NCBI RefSeq assembly: GCF_003610295.1
Contig: NZ_RAPV01000004.1
Location: 124,001-188,000 of the forward strand
Origin: Paraburkholderia sp. BL23I1N1
GTDB lineage: Bacteria > Pseudomonadota > Gammaproteobacteria > Burkholderiales > Burkholderiaceae
Length of the DNA: 64,000 nt
Reading direction: 5' to 3'
Below, piece by piece: positions 54,716-62,859 of this stretch (positions within the stretch are counted from its first letter, which is position 1; each line of letters begins with the position of its first letter). The notes under the pieces were generated by a model, which ran no database searches, was not told where the DNA came from, and worked only from the letters and a program-made list of their open reading frames with translations. The translations under genes were made by a program, and so were the position numbers.

Positions 54716-54983
54716 TTCAACGTACGCCATCCGTTCATGGCGGTTCGGCGCTTCCTCGGCACCAATCTACGGCGCAGTCAAGTTTTTCGAACGCGCATCC
54801 AGACTATCAGTCCAACTGTGCTTGCAGCCGCCCGCATTTTTGCAGGGGAACGCGGTAGCTTGGCATACGGCATGCCCCGTGTGTGAGGCAGCAGTCTGGC
54901 AAACGGATGGTCGCTTGTGACCTGATCAGCTCTAGCGCGATCCTGCGCTGGCGCCTGGCCTCCTTCTCAGGGAGTCGACCGCT
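54716..54983. other. Spacer between the catabolic island and the acyl-CoA operon
   Basis: About 270 bp with no gene seen. Base composition rises toward GC here, marking the right border of the AT-rich island. No repeat, tRNA or integrase trace was noticed. Confidence 0.4.
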
Positions 54984-55655
54984 TTATGCCTGCGGCCGTT
55001 TAAAAATGCCATTCATAAAAAGTGAAACATAAGTGTCGGCGATTTTTTCAATATTCTGCTGATGCTTAGGTGAGATCCAGTTCACCATCCAGTTGCAGGC
55101 TCCGAGCACAGCATTGGCCACGATGTCAGGCGCGAGCGGATGCATGCTCCCATTCGTTACACCTTCCGATACTGCCTGCCTGAAAATTGCGTCATATTTA
55201 ACGATGATGCCGCGGACCTCTTTTTGTCGCTGCTCAGATAAGGCCTGGATGTCGCGGTAAAAGACGGTGGCCCACTCACGGTGCTCCGCAAGGAAGCGTA
55301 CGTGCATGCGAATCAAGCTCGTCAAGCGATCGGCGGGGTCGGGAACTGACTCAGCAATGCGTTCGGCTCCCCCAACAAAGTGCCCCGAGATATAGTTGAA
55401 CACAGCCCACAACAACTCATCCTTACTCTCGAAGTAGTAGTACACACTCGACTTTGTGTAGCCAAGCGTGCTGGCGACTTCGTCAAGAGCTACGGACCGT
55501 ACACCACGTTCGGCAAACAAAGTTGCGGCACTTTTAATAATTTCCTCGCGCACGAGCAACCGCTTCAGCGATCTGACGTTGCCCTTTTTAGAGGCCGGAG
55601 GCGCAGACGTCTCTGTAGCCGTCTGGTGTGCAGTGTTTTTAACGAGTCGAGGCAT
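54984..55655 (-). CDS. TetR-family transcriptional repressor
   Basis: A 223-residue regulator. The DNA-binding domain is near residues 35-80 (EEIIKSAATLFAERGVRSVA, LDEVASTLGYTKSSVYYYFE), followed by an all-helical ligand domain (RMHVRFLAEHREWATVFYRD). The ATG at 55655 (MPRLVKNTAHQT) is preferred over an upstream start at 55745. It diverges from the MFS/acyl-CoA ligase operon, and inverted repeats around that operon's promoter are the likely operator. The ligand is probably an acyl-CoA or the free substrate. Confidence 0.9.
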   Translation of the reverse strand: MPRLVKNTAHQTATETSAPPASKKGNVRSLKRLLVREEIIKSAATLFAERGVRSVALDEVASTLGYTKSSVYYYFESKDELLWAVFNYISGHFVGGAERIAESVPDPADRLTSLIRMHVRFLAEHREWATVFYRDIQALSEQRQKEVRGIIVKYDAIFRQAVSEGVTNGSMHPLAPDIVANAVLGACNWMVNWISPKHQQNIEKIADTYVSLFMNGIFKRPQA

Positions 55656-55885
55656 TCGGAGCTGTGCGGTCGAGCAATCGAGAGAGGACGTTTGCCCGAA
55701 GTAATGGGGGGAGAAACACCGGTTCCCTGTCCTGTCTCCGCCCAACTTAGGCAGATCAAAGCGACGGTGAGAACTTGGGCGGGAGTACGGTCAAAAATTC
55801 TTCTGTTCAGTCTAATCATGCAACTGGCCAACGTCAACGTCCTGCACAGCACGCGGAGTAGGTACAAATACCCCCCCAAAAAACA

Positions 55886-55942
55886 TTTTGACTCGTTGAC
55901 AAAATAAGGCAAGAAGCAATAAATTCGACTTCAGAGTCAAAA
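55886..55942. promoter_or_regulatory. Operon promoter with flanking inverted repeats (TetR operator candidate)
   Basis: TTGACA (55896-55901) and TAAATT (55919-55924) with a 17-bp spacer give a good sigma-70 promoter for the MFS gene at 55969. TTTTGACTC (55886-55894) and GAGTCAAAA (55934-55942) form a perfect 9-bp inverted repeat that brackets it, and GACTTCAGAGTC at the right arm is itself a short palindrome. A repressor bound here would block the promoter. Confidence 0.6.
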
Positions 55943-55968
55943 AACAGTCTACCAAGAAGGAGTTCTGG

Positions 55969-57339
55969 ATGGCGTCGTCGAATCCGCCGAGCGAGAGGGT
56001 TGAATCCGAGCAGTCTACGCCGCCCGGCATCGGTGCACAGGCTTGGATCACGCTTGCGATGGCAACTGCGATCTACACCTTGAACGTCGCTGACCGCTTC
56101 ATTTTCTCAACGCTGCTCCAGCCCATTAAGCACGAATTCGGGCTTTCTGATGGAGGCGTCGCAAGTTTGAATCTCGCCCTCGGCCTCGTTCTGATGGTCT
56201 TGGGCGTTCCGGCTGGCGTCATCGCCGATCGATACAGCCGTCGCATGCTTCTGGGCATTTGTGCGATTACGTTTTCATCAATGACAGCCTTAGGTGGAAT
56301 GGTGACGGGCATGTCTGCTTTTGTCGCGACGCGCTTAGGCTTAGGCCTCGGCGAAGCCGGCTGTACACCCCCGTCTCTCACGCTCATTGCCGACCGCTTT
56401 CCGGTGGCGCGTCGAGGCGTCGCAATGACGATTTTCACTTTAGGCGTATGCGGTGGTTCGTGCCTCGGAACCGCCTTGGCGGGGTCGCTTAGCGATCAAT
56501 ATGGCTGGCGGGCCACCATGGTTATCTTCGGTGCCTTCGGGCTCCCGCTGGGGGCAATTGCAATGCTCCTCGTGCGCGAGCCGACCCGCGGTGCGGCTGA
56601 CGACATAGTCATTGCATGCAATGACCCATCAGGTACCCGCAATAATGGTCTGCTGGCCGCGCTTACTCACGTCAGGAAAGAGAAGGCGCTTCTTTTCGTG
56701 ATCCTCGGCGGTGCGACCATTTGTACTTGGGGTTGGGGATTGCTTTGGTGGACACCCGCATTCCTGGTGCGAACCTACGGACTCACGGGGGCACAGACTG
56801 GAGCCGTGCTAGGCAAGCTGCATTTAATAGGTGGTGCGTCCGCAACGATATTCGTCGCTTTCGTTATGCACTGGCTTTCACAGCGCCCGGCCAGGACGCA
56901 GATCTGGGCGATTGCCACCGTTATCGCCTGCGCTGCAGTGGCATCGATCGTCGCCTACACAGCCAGTAACCGAGAACTTTTCGTGCTTTGCCTGTGGCTC
57001 TACGTCCCAACGTTATACATGTATACCGGGCCGACATTCAGTCTTATCAACAATATGTCACCGCCCGCTCTTCGCGCCAAGATCGTTTCAATGTTTCTTC
57101 TCGCCACCAGCTTCGGAAACCTCATCCTCGCTCCTATGGTTATAGGCTACTGCTCCGACTTCTTTGTCAGTGCTGGTGCGAGTACCGGTGAGGGATTACG
57201 ACAGGCAATGGCGGTGTTCGCGCCGCTCGGTCTTGTTGCAGCCGTCGCGTATGCCGCTGCGGGTTTTTGCTCCGCAGCGCGTCCCGATAGCGCGAGGCGA
57301 GGCAACCGCTCAACGACAATCTCCGCAGGTATTGAGTAA
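55969..57339 (+). CDS. MFS transporter (spinster/organic-anion type)
   Basis: A 456-residue transporter with 12 predicted helices. The DRFIFSTLLQPIKHEFGLSD segment after helix 1 and GVIADRYSRRMLLGICAITF between helices 2 and 3 are the MFS signatures. AAGGAG at 55957 sets the start at ATG 55969. Its stop overlaps the next start (TAATG), so it heads a tightly coupled operon for uptake and CoA activation of an organic acid. Confidence 0.9.
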   Translation: MASSNPPSERVESEQSTPPGIGAQAWITLAMATAIYTLNVADRFIFSTLLQPIKHEFGLSDGGVASLNLALGLVLMVLGVPAGVIADRYSRRMLLGICAITFSSMTALGGMVTGMSAFVATRLGLGLGEAGCTPPSLTLIADRFPVARRGVAMTIFTLGVCGGSCLGTALAGSLSDQYGWRATMVIFGAFGLPLGAIAMLLVREPTRGAADDIVIACNDPSGTRNNGLLAALTHVRKEKALLFVILGGATICTWGWGLLWWTPAFLVRTYGLTGAQTGAVLGKLHLIGGASATIFVAFVMHWLSQRPARTQIWAIATVIACAAVASIVAYTASNRELFVLCLWLYVPTLYMYTGPTFSLINNMSPPALRAKIVSMFLLATSFGNLILAPMVIGYCSDFFVSAGASTGEGLRQAMAVFAPLGLVAAVAYAAAGFCSAARPDSARRGNRSTTISAGIE

Positions 57340-58901
57340 TGAACCACGCTAACCTCGCAATCGATCATGCCAAGGTCGACCCAAGCCGTGTCGCTGTCCA
57401 AATGGGCACCCGCGCGGTCACGTATGGTCAATTTGTTGAAGCGTCTGAGATGCTCGCTCTGGGATTGAGGCGCCACGGCATCGGCGTGGGCGAGCGCGTA
57501 ATGCTGTTCGCAGACAACGCCATCGAGTCGCTCATTGTCTATCATGCAGTCGCACGACTTGGCGCCGTTCTCGCGCCGGTGCATGTTTCGTTCAAAATCC
57601 GGGAGCTGGCTTACGCGCTATCTAACGCAAAGCCGTCCTTGATCATTACAACCTCGGATCTTTTCGAGACATTGAAAGCCGGGCTGATTGAAACGAGCCT
57701 CAACCCAGCGATCGTTTTCCTCGACAACACTCCCCAGGTGGGTTACCCGCATTTATCCGATCTGATGGCCGAGCCTGACTCGTTCCCTCCGATCGACTTT
57801 CCGCCCGAACAGCCGCTGCTCATTAGCTATACATCCGGAACGACGTCGCTGCCAAAGCCGGTCCTGCGTTCCCACGGCGCAGAAACCTGGAGCGCGAAAG
57901 CGTATCGTGACGCCTGGAACTTTGAGCGTGATGACCGGTTACTCGTAGCCATGTCGCTAAGCTGGGTCTTTGGGCTGTGCTCGCTTTCCCAGTCTGCGTT
58001 CGCCGCCGGGGCAACCATCGTACTCGAGACGAAATTTAGTCCGACGCGAGCACTGGAGTTGATTGCAGCCAAAGAAGTAACAGCCTTCGCCGGGACGATG
58101 AGCATGTACGCAATGATGCTTCAAGTTCTCAATCAGCAGGCGTTCGATACCTCCGCGCTTCGTAAAACAATCCTTGGTGGAGAGCCACGAAATGAGGTCG
58201 TAGTAGCCGAAATGCAAACGCGTCTGGGCTTGCGGCTTTGCGAAGCGTGGGCAATGACTGAGTCCTTTCCCGCGCTTGCTATTCACCCGGTACATGATGT
58301 TGATGCACCGCCGACAAGCTTGGGACGATGTGTACCGGGCATCGAGATCAAGCTAGTCGATGCAGACGGTTGGGATGTGGCGGTAGACGAGCCCGGCGAG
58401 GCTTGGGTTCGCGGCCCGGGCGATTTTCTTGCCTATGCCGACGAGCCTGAATTAACCGCTTCTCGCCGCACAGCCGACGGCTGGCTGCGCTCGGGTGACA
58501 TCCTTAAGCGCGACGCGCTCGGATACTACACGTTTGTCACCCGTCAGAGCGAAATCATCATCCGAGGCGGCGTCAACATATCGCCCGCCGAAGTGGAATC
58601 GGCGATCTGCGCTCATCCGGACGTCCTCGATGCAGTGGTCATTGGCCTGCCAGACAACGTATTAGGGGAGACCGTAGCGGCCCTTGTAATCGTCCGTAAC
58701 GACAACAGCCTGGATACCGGGAAGGTGCTGGAATTCCTTGCTGATCGCATCGCACGATTCAAGATTCCCACGAACCTTTTCCAAGTAACCGCGATGCCGG
58801 CGGGAACAACGGGGAAAAAGAATCGGGTTGAGGCGCGACGCATCGCCGTTGCACTGCATGCACAAGCGCTTCAAGTCCACGTTGAATTACCGCGGGCTTA
58901 G
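57339..58901 (+). CDS. AMP-dependent acyl-CoA ligase
   Basis: A 520-residue adenylate-forming ligase. The phosphate loop is YTSGTTSLPKPV (variant, with Pro-Lys-Pro), followed by GEAWVRGPGDFLAYADEPEL, the hinge LRSGDILKRDALGYYTFVTR, and IIRGGVNISPAEVESAI. The catalytic lysine should be in TTGKKNRVEA. Benzoate/cyclohexane-carboxylate or long-chain acid ligases share the pattern. Translation is coupled to the MFS gene. It would activate the imported acid to a CoA ester for the thiolase-like protein downstream. Confidence 0.9.
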   Translation: MNHANLAIDHAKVDPSRVAVQMGTRAVTYGQFVEASEMLALGLRRHGIGVGERVMLFADNAIESLIVYHAVARLGAVLAPVHVSFKIRELAYALSNAKPSLIITTSDLFETLKAGLIETSLNPAIVFLDNTPQVGYPHLSDLMAEPDSFPPIDFPPEQPLLISYTSGTTSLPKPVLRSHGAETWSAKAYRDAWNFERDDRLLVAMSLSWVFGLCSLSQSAFAAGATIVLETKFSPTRALELIAAKEVTAFAGTMSMYAMMLQVLNQQAFDTSALRKTILGGEPRNEVVVAEMQTRLGLRLCEAWAMTESFPALAIHPVHDVDAPPTSLGRCVPGIEIKLVDADGWDVAVDEPGEAWVRGPGDFLAYADEPELTASRRTADGWLRSGDILKRDALGYYTFVTRQSEIIIRGGVNISPAEVESAICAHPDVLDAVVIGLPDNVLGETVAALVIVRNDNSLDTGKVLEFLADRIARFKIPTNLFQVTAMPAGTTGKKNRVEARRIAVALHAQALQVHVELPRA

Positions 58902-58981
58902 CGCGCATTAACAAAGAGCATTGCAGGCGGCATTGCTGCGGTCACCCGGCCGAATATGTACGACTCCATGGAGATTTTGTA

Positions 58982-60190
58982 GTGGCAGACCCTAGACTTG
59001 CACAAGCGGCCGCGATCGTCGGCGCATACGAGCATCCCACCCGCTTCGCTCCGGAAAAAAGTGAATGGCAGTTACTTGCCGAAGCATGTCGCGGAGCCGT
59101 TAATGACGCTGGTTTGTCGCCTGCCCACGTCGACGCGCTGTTCGTTGCCGCAACGGCGCCCGAGGGTGGCCAGCTCGGACTGTGCGCATCCACGATGGCA
59201 GCTGATTATCTGAACATCAAACCCAAGTTCATCGATGAAACCGATGTGGGCGGTGCGTCGCTTGGCTATTACGTGAATCGGGCGGTCCTTGGCATTCACG
59301 CAGGCCTTTTTAAGTGCGCCCTAATCGCCTACGGGGCGACCACCAAGTCACGCAAGGTCAATGTGGGTACGGTGTCTTATAACCAGCTTACTGGCCAGGA
59401 AATGGTGCCGATCCCCGACGCATTTGAGCAGATTTATGGCACAACTGTCATTGCTTTCATGGGGATGCTGACGCAGCGCTATATGCACGATACGGGCTTG
59501 ACAAGCGAACAGCTTGCCCATGTGGCAGTCACCATGCGCGAGCACGCGCAACTCAATCCCAACGCGCTTCGACGCGACTCGATAACGGTCGACGACGTGC
59601 TTGCATCGCCGATTATCGCGACGCCGCTGCGCAGGCTCGACTGCTGCATCGTCAGCGACGGCGCGGGCGCAATTATCGTCGCTCATCCCGACCTGTTCGC
59701 GGAGTGCGCCAAGCCGCCGGTATGGATCCGGGGTTGGGGTGAAGCGCTCATGACGCACGGAGGAGGCCACACCGACTGGGCGACCGAGAGTCGCGAAATG
59801 GTGGCGCGCGCCTGCGGCGATGCATACGCCATGGCGGGACGCCGCCCGAGTGACATCGATACGGCGATGATCTACGACGCCTTTACATTCAACGTAATCG
59901 TCGACCTCGAAGGCGCCGGGTTCTGTCCGGTTGGGGAGGGCGGCGCCTTCGCCGCAGCCGGTGAGATGAAGCTAAATGGTGGATCCCTCCCGGTAAATCC
60001 CGATGGCGGCGGTCTGTCCTCCAATCATCCTGGTCGTCGTGGAATCTTTATGTTCATCGAAGCTGTACGCCAGTTGCGAGGTGAGGCAACGGGGCGTCAA
60101 GTCAAGAACGCGAAGGTCGCGATGTGCACCGCTACGGGTGCTGCGTTTTTGGCCCGCCGCGGGTCTGCGGCCCATATTCTCGAGATCTAA
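58982..60190 (+). CDS. Thiolase-like protein (SCP-x/Ltp2 type) lacking the nucleophile Cys
   Basis: A 402-residue thiolase-fold protein. FIDETDVGGASLGYYVNRAV occupies the place where thiolases carry their catalytic Cys, and no Cys is there. GAGFCPVGEGGAF and GGGLSSNHPGRRG are SCP-x-type active-site regions. Such proteins act with DUF35 partners as retro-aldolases in steroid side-chain cleavage (Ltp2). The DUF35 gene begins two bases after its stop. Start GTG 58982 has GGAG nine bases upstream. A carbon-carbon cleavage of a 3-hydroxyacyl-CoA is the likely reaction; this is inference. Confidence 0.85.
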   Translation: MADPRLAQAAAIVGAYEHPTRFAPEKSEWQLLAEACRGAVNDAGLSPAHVDALFVAATAPEGGQLGLCASTMAADYLNIKPKFIDETDVGGASLGYYVNRAVLGIHAGLFKCALIAYGATTKSRKVNVGTVSYNQLTGQEMVPIPDAFEQIYGTTVIAFMGMLTQRYMHDTGLTSEQLAHVAVTMREHAQLNPNALRRDSITVDDVLASPIIATPLRRLDCCIVSDGAGAIIVAHPDLFAECAKPPVWIRGWGEALMTHGGGHTDWATESREMVARACGDAYAMAGRRPSDIDTAMIYDAFTFNVIVDLEGAGFCPVGEGGAFAAAGEMKLNGGSLPVNPDGGGLSSNHPGRRGIFMFIEAVRQLRGEATGRQVKNAKVAMCTATGAAFLARRGSAAHILEI

Positions 60191-60192
60191 AT

Positions 60193-60615
60193 ATGACTAC
60201 CAACACGCTAGCGTGGACCGGCCCGTTACCGTCGACTGTCAATGAAACGCAACCATTTTGGGACGCTTGCAATCGCAGTGAGTTCCTGGTTCAGCGTTGC
60301 CAGTCATGTGGGAGAGTTCAATACCACTACCGCGCATTTTGCTGCCACTGTTGGTCCGACGAGGTCGAGGATCTTCCGATTGCGGGAACCGGAAAGGTTT
60401 GGACTTTCAGTATTGTCAAAGTCAACCGTTCCCCACAGTTTTCTAGCTGGGGCGTCTACGCAACCGGGGTGATCGCGCTTCCTGAAGGCGTGAAGGTCAT
60501 ATCGCGCATTCTTGCGGACGACCTCGATCGCTTAAAAATTGACGCTGATGTCCGCTTGCTTTTCGCGACTGCGGAAAGTGGTCAAAACATTCCTGTGTTC
60601 AAACTAGAAGGATAG
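60193..60615 (+). CDS. DUF35/OB-fold acyl-CoA-associated zinc protein
   Basis: A 140-residue protein with an N-terminal helix, a zinc ribbon (CQSCGRVQYHYRAFCCHC) and a C-terminal OB fold (GTGKVWTFSIVKVN, YATGVIALPEGVKVISRI). DUF35 proteins bind acyl-CoA and pair with thiolase-like or hydratase partners. It starts two bases after the thiolase-like gene, which strongly suggests a complex with that protein. The upstream start at 60124 overlaps the previous gene and is unlikely. Confidence 0.92.
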   Translation: MTTNTLAWTGPLPSTVNETQPFWDACNRSEFLVQRCQSCGRVQYHYRAFCCHCWSDEVEDLPIAGTGKVWTFSIVKVNRSPQFSSWGVYATGVIALPEGVKVISRILADDLDRLKIDADVRLLFATAESGQNIPVFKLEG

Positions 60616-60622
60616 AGCCGCA

Positions 60623-61582
60623 ATGATACTTGACTTCCATACGCATCTGCTTGACAAGGGCCATTGGCCAAACGAATGGTGGGATTACGTCGCCAATCAA
60701 TGGGCGAGCGCTGAACCGGGTCGCACGCCTGACCAGATCCGAGGAAAAATCGAAGCCGGTCTTATTGACCCCGACGGATCTCGCATGATCGCCGACATGG
60801 ACGCGGCCGGAGTTGACGCGGCTGTCGTATTACCGATTGATTGGGGCCCAGACTTCCATTCGGAAAAGTCAGTCGATGAGGTCGTGGCTCATGCGATCGC
60901 GTGTCAAGAACGCTATCCCGGGCGTCTCATTGCATTTGGCGGCATCGATCCGAGACGGCCCGGTGCGCCCGAGAAAGTCGACGCTTGGCTGAGTTCCAGG
61001 CGGGTGAACGGTCTAAAGCTGTACCCGAATTGCGGGTGGATGCCAGGTTCACCCGAAGCGATTGCTGTGTACGAAGTTTGCCTCGCTCACGATGCGCCAA
61101 TTTTGTTCCACACCGGCCATCCATTGCCGTTGCTCGACGAGTCATGGTCTCGCCTGGACAATTTTCTTCCGGTCGTCGAAGCTTTTCCTCAGTTGAAGGC
61201 TGTCTTGGGTCATGCAGGCGCACCGTGCGAGTTTGAAAACGCGCTTCGCGTAGCCGAAAAATCCGAAGCCGCCACACTGGAATTATCGGTATGCCTCTGG
61301 GATGACCACAACCAGGAGGCCGAAATAGCGCTGGCCAAGCGCGTGGCGAAAGCTATCCAAGTCATCGGCGCGGAACGCATTCTTTTTGGTACCGATCACG
61401 TCTCCGGGAAGCGGGTGCGCGGCCCCGGATTTCTCAAGACACTCGTTGACAAGTTTCACCGGATGCCTGACATGGCGCGGGCCGGGGGTACGTCCATTTC
61501 ACCGAACGACATGGAAAAGGTCATGGGCTTGAACGGCCTAGATCAATTGCCTCACTTTAAATGGCAAGCTGTCGCTCTTTGA
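60623..61582 (+). CDS. Amidohydrolase-2 family metal-dependent hydrolase/decarboxylase
   Basis: A 319-residue TIM-barrel enzyme. The metal site begins with FHTHLL near the N-terminus and continues with ILFHTGHP, VLGHAGAP and the aspartate in LFGTDHVSG, the order of the amidohydrolase-2 (ACMSD-like) family. Members hydrolyse lactones or amides or decarboxylate aromatic acids. It follows the DUF35 gene by seven bases and is part of the operon. Ring opening or decarboxylation of an intermediate is possible; the exact reaction is unknown. Confidence 0.88.
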   Translation: MILDFHTHLLDKGHWPNEWWDYVANQWASAEPGRTPDQIRGKIEAGLIDPDGSRMIADMDAAGVDAAVVLPIDWGPDFHSEKSVDEVVAHAIACQERYPGRLIAFGGIDPRRPGAPEKVDAWLSSRRVNGLKLYPNCGWMPGSPEAIAVYEVCLAHDAPILFHTGHPLPLLDESWSRLDNFLPVVEAFPQLKAVLGHAGAPCEFENALRVAEKSEAATLELSVCLWDDHNQEAEIALAKRVAKAIQVIGAERILFGTDHVSGKRVRGPGFLKTLVDKFHRMPDMARAGGTSISPNDMEKVMGLNGLDQLPHFKWQAVAL

Positions 61583-61675
61583 GTGACAAAAGGCCCTTTA
61601 ACGCCGCAACGTCCTTGCTGCAGAGGATGTCCGACGCGGATTAGTCAACGCTATCACGAACTGCTAATAGTCAAC

Positions 61676-62803
61676 ATGCAAACATTACTCGCCAAACAGC
61701 TAGGCATCGATGCACCGATCTTCGCCTTCAGTCATTGCCGTGACGTCGTCGTAGAGGCGAGCAAAGCAGGAGCGATCGGTGTCCTGGGCTGTGTCGGCTT
61801 CACGCCCGAAGAGCTCGAGGTTCAGCTTGAGTGGATCGACGAACGCATTGGCGGAAAGCCGTACGGTGTAGATGTAGTCATGCCTGAAAAGGACCCGTGG
61901 GCAGACGAGGCAGATCTGAGTCGATTGCACGCGAAGCTCAAGGCCATGATTCCGCCCGAGAACATTGCCTATGCAAAAAAGGTCCTCGCGGACAACGGCG
62001 TTCCCGAGTTGCCGGCTGGTATCGAGCACGAAGGGGATTACCTCATTCGATCGACCGCCGCAACGGCGCGTCGCCACGTCGAAATCGCTCTGAAGCATCC
62101 CCTGGTTCGTCTCGTGGCCAACGCTCTGGGCGCACCGCCGGCCGACGTGACGGCAATGATCAAGGAAAGCGGCCGATTGCTTGCGGGCCTGTGCGGGGAG
62201 GTGTCACAAGCGAAGCGCCACGCAGCGGCGGGAGTAGACATCATTATCGCCCAGGGCACCGAGGGCGGAGGACACACCGGCGAGATCGGCTCGATGGTGC
62301 TCTGGCCCGAGGTCGTCGAAGCTGTTGCGCCGGTGCCGGTTCTCGGGGCGGGCGGAGTAGGCAGTGGCGCTCAGATCGCAGCAGCGCTAATGCTGGGGGC
62401 CCAAGGGGTCTGGACCGGATCGCTATGGCTCACGACCGTTGAATCAGATCTCACGGACCAACAACGAGAGCTGTTAATAGAGGCCCGCAGCCGCGATACC
62501 ACGCGCTCCAAGTCGCTCACGGGTAAGCCTTGCCGGATGTTGAAGAACGAGTGGACCAAGGCATGGGAGGCGCCGAGTGCGCCGAAGACGCTCCCACTGC
62601 CGCTTCAAGACATTGTCGCAGCCGAGGCAACTGGACGTGCGCGGGCGTACCCCGATAAGGCGAAGGCCGTGACGATCAATCCGGTCGGTCAAATCGTTGG
62701 TCGCTTGAACACAATCGAACGCACCCGCGACGTCATCTATCGCCTTATTGAAGAGTATTACGCGAGTACCGAACGGTTCCGCCCTCTTATGATCTGGGAG
62801 TGA
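61676..62803 (+). CDS. Nitronate monooxygenase-like FMN protein
   Basis: A 375-residue TIM-barrel flavoprotein of the 2-nitropropane dioxygenase/nitronate monooxygenase family. LGIDAPIFAFSHCRDVVVEA starts the barrel, GVDIIIAQGTEGGGHTGEIG holds the FMN-binding glycines and catalytic His region, and VLGAGGVGSGAQIAAALMLG is the phosphate site. ATG 61676 (MQTLLAKQL) is chosen over 61583. Family members outside nitronate chemistry reduce or oxidise enoyl-type compounds. As the last cytoplasmic gene of the operon it probably acts on a CoA-ester intermediate. Confidence 0.88.
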   Translation: MQTLLAKQLGIDAPIFAFSHCRDVVVEASKAGAIGVLGCVGFTPEELEVQLEWIDERIGGKPYGVDVVMPEKDPWADEADLSRLHAKLKAMIPPENIAYAKKVLADNGVPELPAGIEHEGDYLIRSTAATARRHVEIALKHPLVRLVANALGAPPADVTAMIKESGRLLAGLCGEVSQAKRHAAAGVDIIIAQGTEGGGHTGEIGSMVLWPEVVEAVAPVPVLGAGGVGSGAQIAAALMLGAQGVWTGSLWLTTVESDLTDQQRELLIEARSRDTTRSKSLTGKPCRMLKNEWTKAWEAPSAPKTLPLPLQDIVAAEATGRARAYPDKAKAVTINPVGQIVGRLNTIERTRDVIYRLIEEYYASTERFRPLMIWE

Positions 62804-62859
62804 AGATTCTAGGTTCACCGTAGTTATATCGTCCCACCCTGCCAAACACTGGAGCTTGC

